Source of the DNA: Bacillota bacterium
GTDB lineage: Bacteria > Bacillota > Clostridia > Tissierellales > Sedimentibacteraceae
NCBI GenBank assembly: GCA_023425285.1
Contig: JAFACY010000030.1
Coordinates: 1 to 7,778 of the forward strand
Direction: 5' to 3'
DNA length: 7,778 nt
Below are positions 4,380-7,778 of the stretch, in pieces. The notes beneath the pieces were generated by a model. That model was not told the DNA's origin. It searched no databases and saw only the letters and a list, made by a program, of their open reading frames with translations. Position 1 is the stretch's first letter; each line of letters opens with the position of its first letter. Position numbers and translations under genes: made by a program.

Positions 4380-7300
4380 ATGACAAATTTTAAAAGAGTC
4401 CTGATAGCTAATCGCGGCGAAATAGCTATCAGAGTTTGCAGAGCATGCGAAGAATTAGGTATAAGAAGTGTAGCAATATACTCTGAAGAGGATAAAAATT
4501 CACTTTTCAGAACAAAGGCTGACGAATCCTATAAAATAGGTGAAAATAAAAAGCCTGTTGACGCATACTTAGCCATAGATGAAATAATAAGCCTGGCAAA
4601 ATCTAAGGGTGTTGACGCTATTCATCCCGGATACGGATTTTTATCCGAAAATGTTGAGTTTGCACGTAAATGTGAAGAAGAAGGGATAGTATTTATCGGA
4701 CCCGACCACATTATGATGGGTAAATTAGGAGACAAAATAAAATCTAAAATTGTTGCAAATTCTGTGGGAGTTCCCACCATCCCAGGTGTTGAAGAAGCTG
4801 TCAAGTCGGAAGATGATGCGAGGAAATTTGCTGATTTTTGCGGATATCCCGTTATCCTTAAGGCATCGGCAGGCGGCGGCGGAAGAGGCATGCGCATCGC
4901 GTGGCGTGAGGATGATTTAATAAGAGAATTCAGAAGTGCTCAAAGCGAGGCTAAAAAAGCCTTCGGCATCGATGATATATTTATAGAAAAATATCTGGAC
5001 AGACCGAAGCATATAGAGGTGCAGGTTCTCGGAGATAATTACGGCAATATAGTTCATTTGTTTGAAAGAGACTGTTCAATCCAGAGGAGACACCAGAAGG
5101 TTGTTGAATTTACTCCTGCATTGTCAATAAGCTCTGAGCAGAGAGAAGCAATTTGTCAGGATGCACTTAAAATTGCGAAGGCAGTTAACTACAGAAATGC
5201 CGGAACCTTGGAATTTCTGGTAGATAAAGACGGCAAGCATTATTTTATAGAAATGAACCCGAGGATTCAGGTTGAACACACCGTTACAGAAATGGTTACG
5301 GGGATTGATTTAGTACAGGCACAGATTTTAATTGCTCAGGGATACAAATTAAGCTCTCCCGAAATCAACATACAATCTCAGGAAGACATAAAGCAAAGCG
5401 GTTATGCCATTCAGTGCAGAGTAACGACTGAAGACCCGTCAAATAATTTTGCTCCCGATACGGGGAAAATTGATGTGTACAGAAGCGGCTCCGGCTTCGG
5501 CATACGCCTTGACGGCGGAAACGGATTCACAGGAGCGGTTATAAGCCCCTATTATGACAGTCTGCTGGTAAAGGTTATATCACACGGCAGGACATTCAAT
5601 GATGCCATAAGCAAAAATACGAGAGCTTTAAAGGAACTGAAAATCCACGGAGTTAAAACAAACATAGGATTTCTGCTCAATGTATTGAACCATGAAACAT
5701 TTAAAAACGGTCAATGCGACACAGGATTTATTGCGGACAATCCGTCCCTTTTAAATGTGAGAGGCGGAGAAGACAAGGAGCTGAAGCTTTTAAATTATAT
5801 AGGCAACATAGTTGTAAATGAAACGAAGGGTGTTAAGCCTCAATTTAACGTACCGAGAGTTCCGGACACAAAGAATGCCGTGGCTAAGCCCGGTCTTAAG
5901 CAGCTGTTGGATTCAAAAGGACCTGAAGAAGTTTCAAAATATGTTTTAAATCAGAAGAAGCTCCTGTTGACTGACACAACCATGCGTGATGCACATCAGT
6001 CCCTGATGGCAACACGTGTGAGAACAATTGATATGGAAAAAATAGCACCGGCCATGTCTGAGCTTGCAAGCGAGTTATTCTCCATAGAAATGTGGGGAGG
6101 GGCTACATTTGATGTTGCATACAGATTTTTAAAGGAAGATCCATGGGAAAGATTAAGCACACTGAGAGAAAAAATCCCGAATGTGTTGTTCCAGATGCTT
6201 CTGAGAGGAGCAAATGCCGTAGGCTATAAGAATTATCCCGACAATGTCATCAGGGAATTTGTAAAAGCATCGGCAAGAAAGGGCATCGATGTATACCGTA
6301 TATTCGACTCCTTAAACTGGATTGAAGGTATGGAGGTTGCAATAGATGAGGTATTGAACCAAAATAAAATAGTGGAAGCGAGCATATGCTACACCGGTGA
6401 TATATTAGATGAAAAAAGAGATAAATATTCACTCAAATATTATGTCGATCTGGCTAAGAAGCTTGAAAAGAAGGGTGCTCATATATTAGCCATCAAGGAT
6501 ATGTCTGCATTGTTAAAGCCAATGGCAGCAGATAAGCTTATACGAGCCTTGAAAAATGAACTGACCATACCTGTTCATCTGCATACACACGACACAAGCG
6601 GAAACGGTGTCGTAACCGTCTATGCTGCCGCAAATGCGGGAGTGGATATAGTTGATACTGCCTTTAATTCCATGGCGGGCTTAACAAGTCAGCCGCCTTT
6701 GAATTCGGTTATAGCTGCCATGAACAATACGGAAAGAGACACCTGCATTGATCTGGATGATATGCAGAAAATCTCTGACTACTGGGAGGCTGTAAGACCT
6801 GTTTACAGTAAATTTGAATCAGGATTAAAAACAGGCACAGCTGAAATATACAAATACGAAATACCCGGAGGTCAATATTCAAATCTGAAGCCTCAGGTTG
6901 AAAGCTTCGGACTTGGTCACAGATTTGAAGACGTTAAGGAAATGTTTAAAACAGTCAACGAAATGCTGGGAGATATAGTAAAGGTTACACCTTCATCAAA
7001 GGCAGTCGGAGATATGGCAATATTCATGGTTCAGAATGAATTGTCACCGGAAAATATTTATGGTAAGGCAAAGGATATGGATTTTCCGGATTCGATCGTA
7101 TCGTATTTTGAAGGTATGATGGGTCAGCCTGAGGGCGGATTCCCCGAAGATTTGAGCAAATTGATTTTAAAGGGCAAGGAACCAATCAAGTGCAGACCGG
7201 GTGAATTGCTGCCACCTGAAGATTTTGATGCAATCAAAAAAATGCTCACAGAAAAGTATAATATAGAAGGAACCGATGAGGAAGCCCTGAGCTACGCATT

Positions 7301-7778
7301 GTATCCGAAGGTGTTTGAGGATTATCTGAAAAAAATTAAAGAAGAGGGAAATTTAAGGTTGATGGGCAGTGATATATTCTTCCACGGTCTGGAAGAAGGC
7401 GAAACCTGCGGTGTTAAAATTGCCGAAGGTAAGAAGCTGAGCATCAAGCTCGTTGAAATCAAGTCCAACCAGGACGGCACAAAGGATCTGGTATTTGAGG
7501 TCAACGGAAACAGAAGAGTAATAACCGTAAAGGACAAAAATGCTGTAAACCTAAAAAGCGCTGCAGTTGAGGTTGTTATGGCAGATACGGGTAATCAATA
7601 CGAAATCGGTGCAAACATCCCCGGCAATGTTTACAAGATTCTTATAAAGCAAGGAGATAAGGTTGAGGCAGGGCAGCCGATTGCCATCTTAGAGGCAATG
7701 AAGATGGAAACAAACGTATTGGCTCCGTTGTCAGGAACGGTTGCTAAAATCTACGTCAAGGAAGGTCAGCGGGTAGTA
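4380..7778 (+). CDS. pyc: Pyruvate carboxylase (EC 6.4.1.1), 3' end outside window
   Basis: This biotin enzyme makes oxaloacetate from pyruvate, bicarbonate and ATP, feeding aspartate-family and TCA intermediates. The frame is open for 1133 codons and leaves the window. Family length is about 1145, so only some 10-15 residues are missing. The biotin carboxylase domain (about 1-455) starts MTNFKRVLIANRGEIAIR, with ATP loop GGGGRGM (165-171) and EMNPRIQVEHTVTE (from 291) including Arg295 and Glu299. The carboxyltransferase domain (about 525-800) has TTMRDAHQ with metal ligand Asp537 and Gln540, pyruvate-binding Arg609, carbamylated Lys706 (AIKDMS), and ligands His735 and His737 (HLHTHDTSGNG). 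The numbering is offset by 12 from my recollection of Rhizobium etli PC. Proton-shuttle Thr870 sits in VTPSSK. The biotinyl domain follows, with Lys1108 in EAMKM. The N-terminal BC domain and the CT domain are in one chain, so this is the single-subunit type, not oxaloacetate decarboxylase or the two-subunit form. The start is ATG 4380, with GGAGG at 4370-4374. It has its own promoter. Confidence 0.97.
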   Translation, partial: MTNFKRVLIANRGEIAIRVCRACEELGIRSVAIYSEEDKNSLFRTKADESYKIGENKKPVDAYLAIDEIISLAKSKGVDAIHPGYGFLSENVEFARKCEEEGIVFIGPDHIMMGKLGDKIKSKIVANSVGVPTIPGVEEAVKSEDDARKFADFCGYPVILKASAGGGGRGMRIAWREDDLIREFRSAQSEAKKAFGIDDIFIEKYLDRPKHIEVQVLGDNYGNIVHLFERDCSIQRRHQKVVEFTPALSISSEQREAICQDALKIAKAVNYRNAGTLEFLVDKDGKHYFIEMNPRIQVEHTVTEMVTGIDLVQAQILIAQGYKLSSPEINIQSQEDIKQSGYAIQCRVTTEDPSNNFAPDTGKIDVYRSGSGFGIRLDGGNGFTGAVISPYYDSLLVKVISHGRTFNDAISKNTRALKELKIHGVKTNIGFLLNVLNHETFKNGQCDTGFIADNPSLLNVRGGEDKELKLLNYIGNIVVNETKGVKPQFNVPRVPDTKNAVAKPGLKQLLDSKGPEEVSKYVLNQKKLLLTDTTMRDAHQSLMATRVRTIDMEKIAPAMSELASELFSIEMWGGATFDVAYRFLKEDPWERLSTLREKIPNVLFQMLLRGANAVGYKNYPDNVIREFVKASARKGIDVYRIFDSLNWIEGMEVAIDEVLNQNKIVEASICYTGDILDEKRDKYSLKYYVDLAKKLEKKGAHILAIKDMSALLKPMAADKLIRALKNELTIPVHLHTHDTSGNGVVTVYAAANAGVDIVDTAFNSMAGLTSQPPLNSVIAAMNNTERDTCIDLDDMQKISDYWEAVRPVYSKFESGLKTGTAEIYKYEIPGGQYSNLKPQVESFGLGHRFEDVKEMFKTVNEMLGDIVKVTPSSKAVGDMAIFMVQNELSPENIYGKAKDMDFPDSIVSYFEGMMGQPEGGFPEDLSKLILKGKEPIKCRPGELLPPEDFDAIKKMLTEKYNIEGTDEEALSYALYPKVFEDYLKKIKEEGNLRLMGSDIFFHGLEEGETCGVKIAEGKKLSIKLVEIKSNQDGTKDLVFEVNGNRRVITVKDKNAVNLKSAAVEVVMADTGNQYEIGANIPGNVYKILIKQGDKVEAGQPIAILEAMKMETNVLAPLSGTVAKIYVKEGQRVV

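Noticed and set aside
4622..4897. Minus-strand open frame of 91 codons inside the pyruvate carboxylase gene
   Set aside because: It lies opposite the biotin carboxylase domain, is proline- and serine-rich from reverse reading of the coding strand, and has no domain.
1..7778. Search for mobile elements, phage genes, CRISPR arrays, toxin-antitoxin or defence genes
   Set aside because: None seen: every long coding frame is a recognisable core or transport gene, and no repeated spacer pattern, transposase or terminal inverted repeat is present.

Overview
The window is from a low-GC Gram-positive anaerobe of the Bacillota, most likely Clostridia or the Tissierellia-type lineages. The signs are A+T-rich intergenic DNA, heavy use of ATA and AGA codons, strong AGGAGG-type ribosome binding sites, the pcrA-ligA gene order, a LigA of the divergent clostridial type, and a lysine-exporter family protein split into two short overlapping genes. 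This placement is inferred from gene types and is not resolved to genus. All genes are on the plus strand. I see no tRNA, rRNA, CRISPR array, insertion sequence or phage gene.

Bases 1-3949 look like one transcription unit. It contains the C-terminal end of a PcrA/UvrD-type helicase, NAD-dependent DNA ligase (ligA), a LysO-family membrane transporter encoded as two overlapping genes (102 and 198 residues), and a histidine-phosphatase (phosphoglycerate-mutase-like) enzyme. The gaps are 24 nt, 15 nt, an 8-nt overlap, and 54 nt, with no terminator between genes. A strong stem-loop with T-run at 3997-4035 ends the unit. The helicase and ligase act in DNA replication and repair. The transporter and phosphatase have no evident functional link to them.

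Bases 3950-4379 are a 430-nt intergenic region with more structure than a plain spacer. It holds a 14-nt perfect palindrome, the terminator, a possible 16-codon leader ORF overlapping two mutually exclusive hairpins, a nested cluster of four GTATTA half-sites spaced about one helical turn, a very A+T-rich tract, and a good extended -10 promoter. The regulatory reading of this region is inference.

Bases 4380-7778 encode pyruvate carboxylase, which carboxylates pyruvate to oxaloacetate using ATP, bicarbonate and biotin. The reading frame is open for 1133 codons and runs off the window edge just after the biotin-attachment site. All catalytic residues I checked are present.

Overall this is ordinary core-genome DNA. 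I found no undescribed multi-gene system. The points most worth a second look are the pyc upstream region, the altered nucleotide-binding residues of LigA, and the split transporter.
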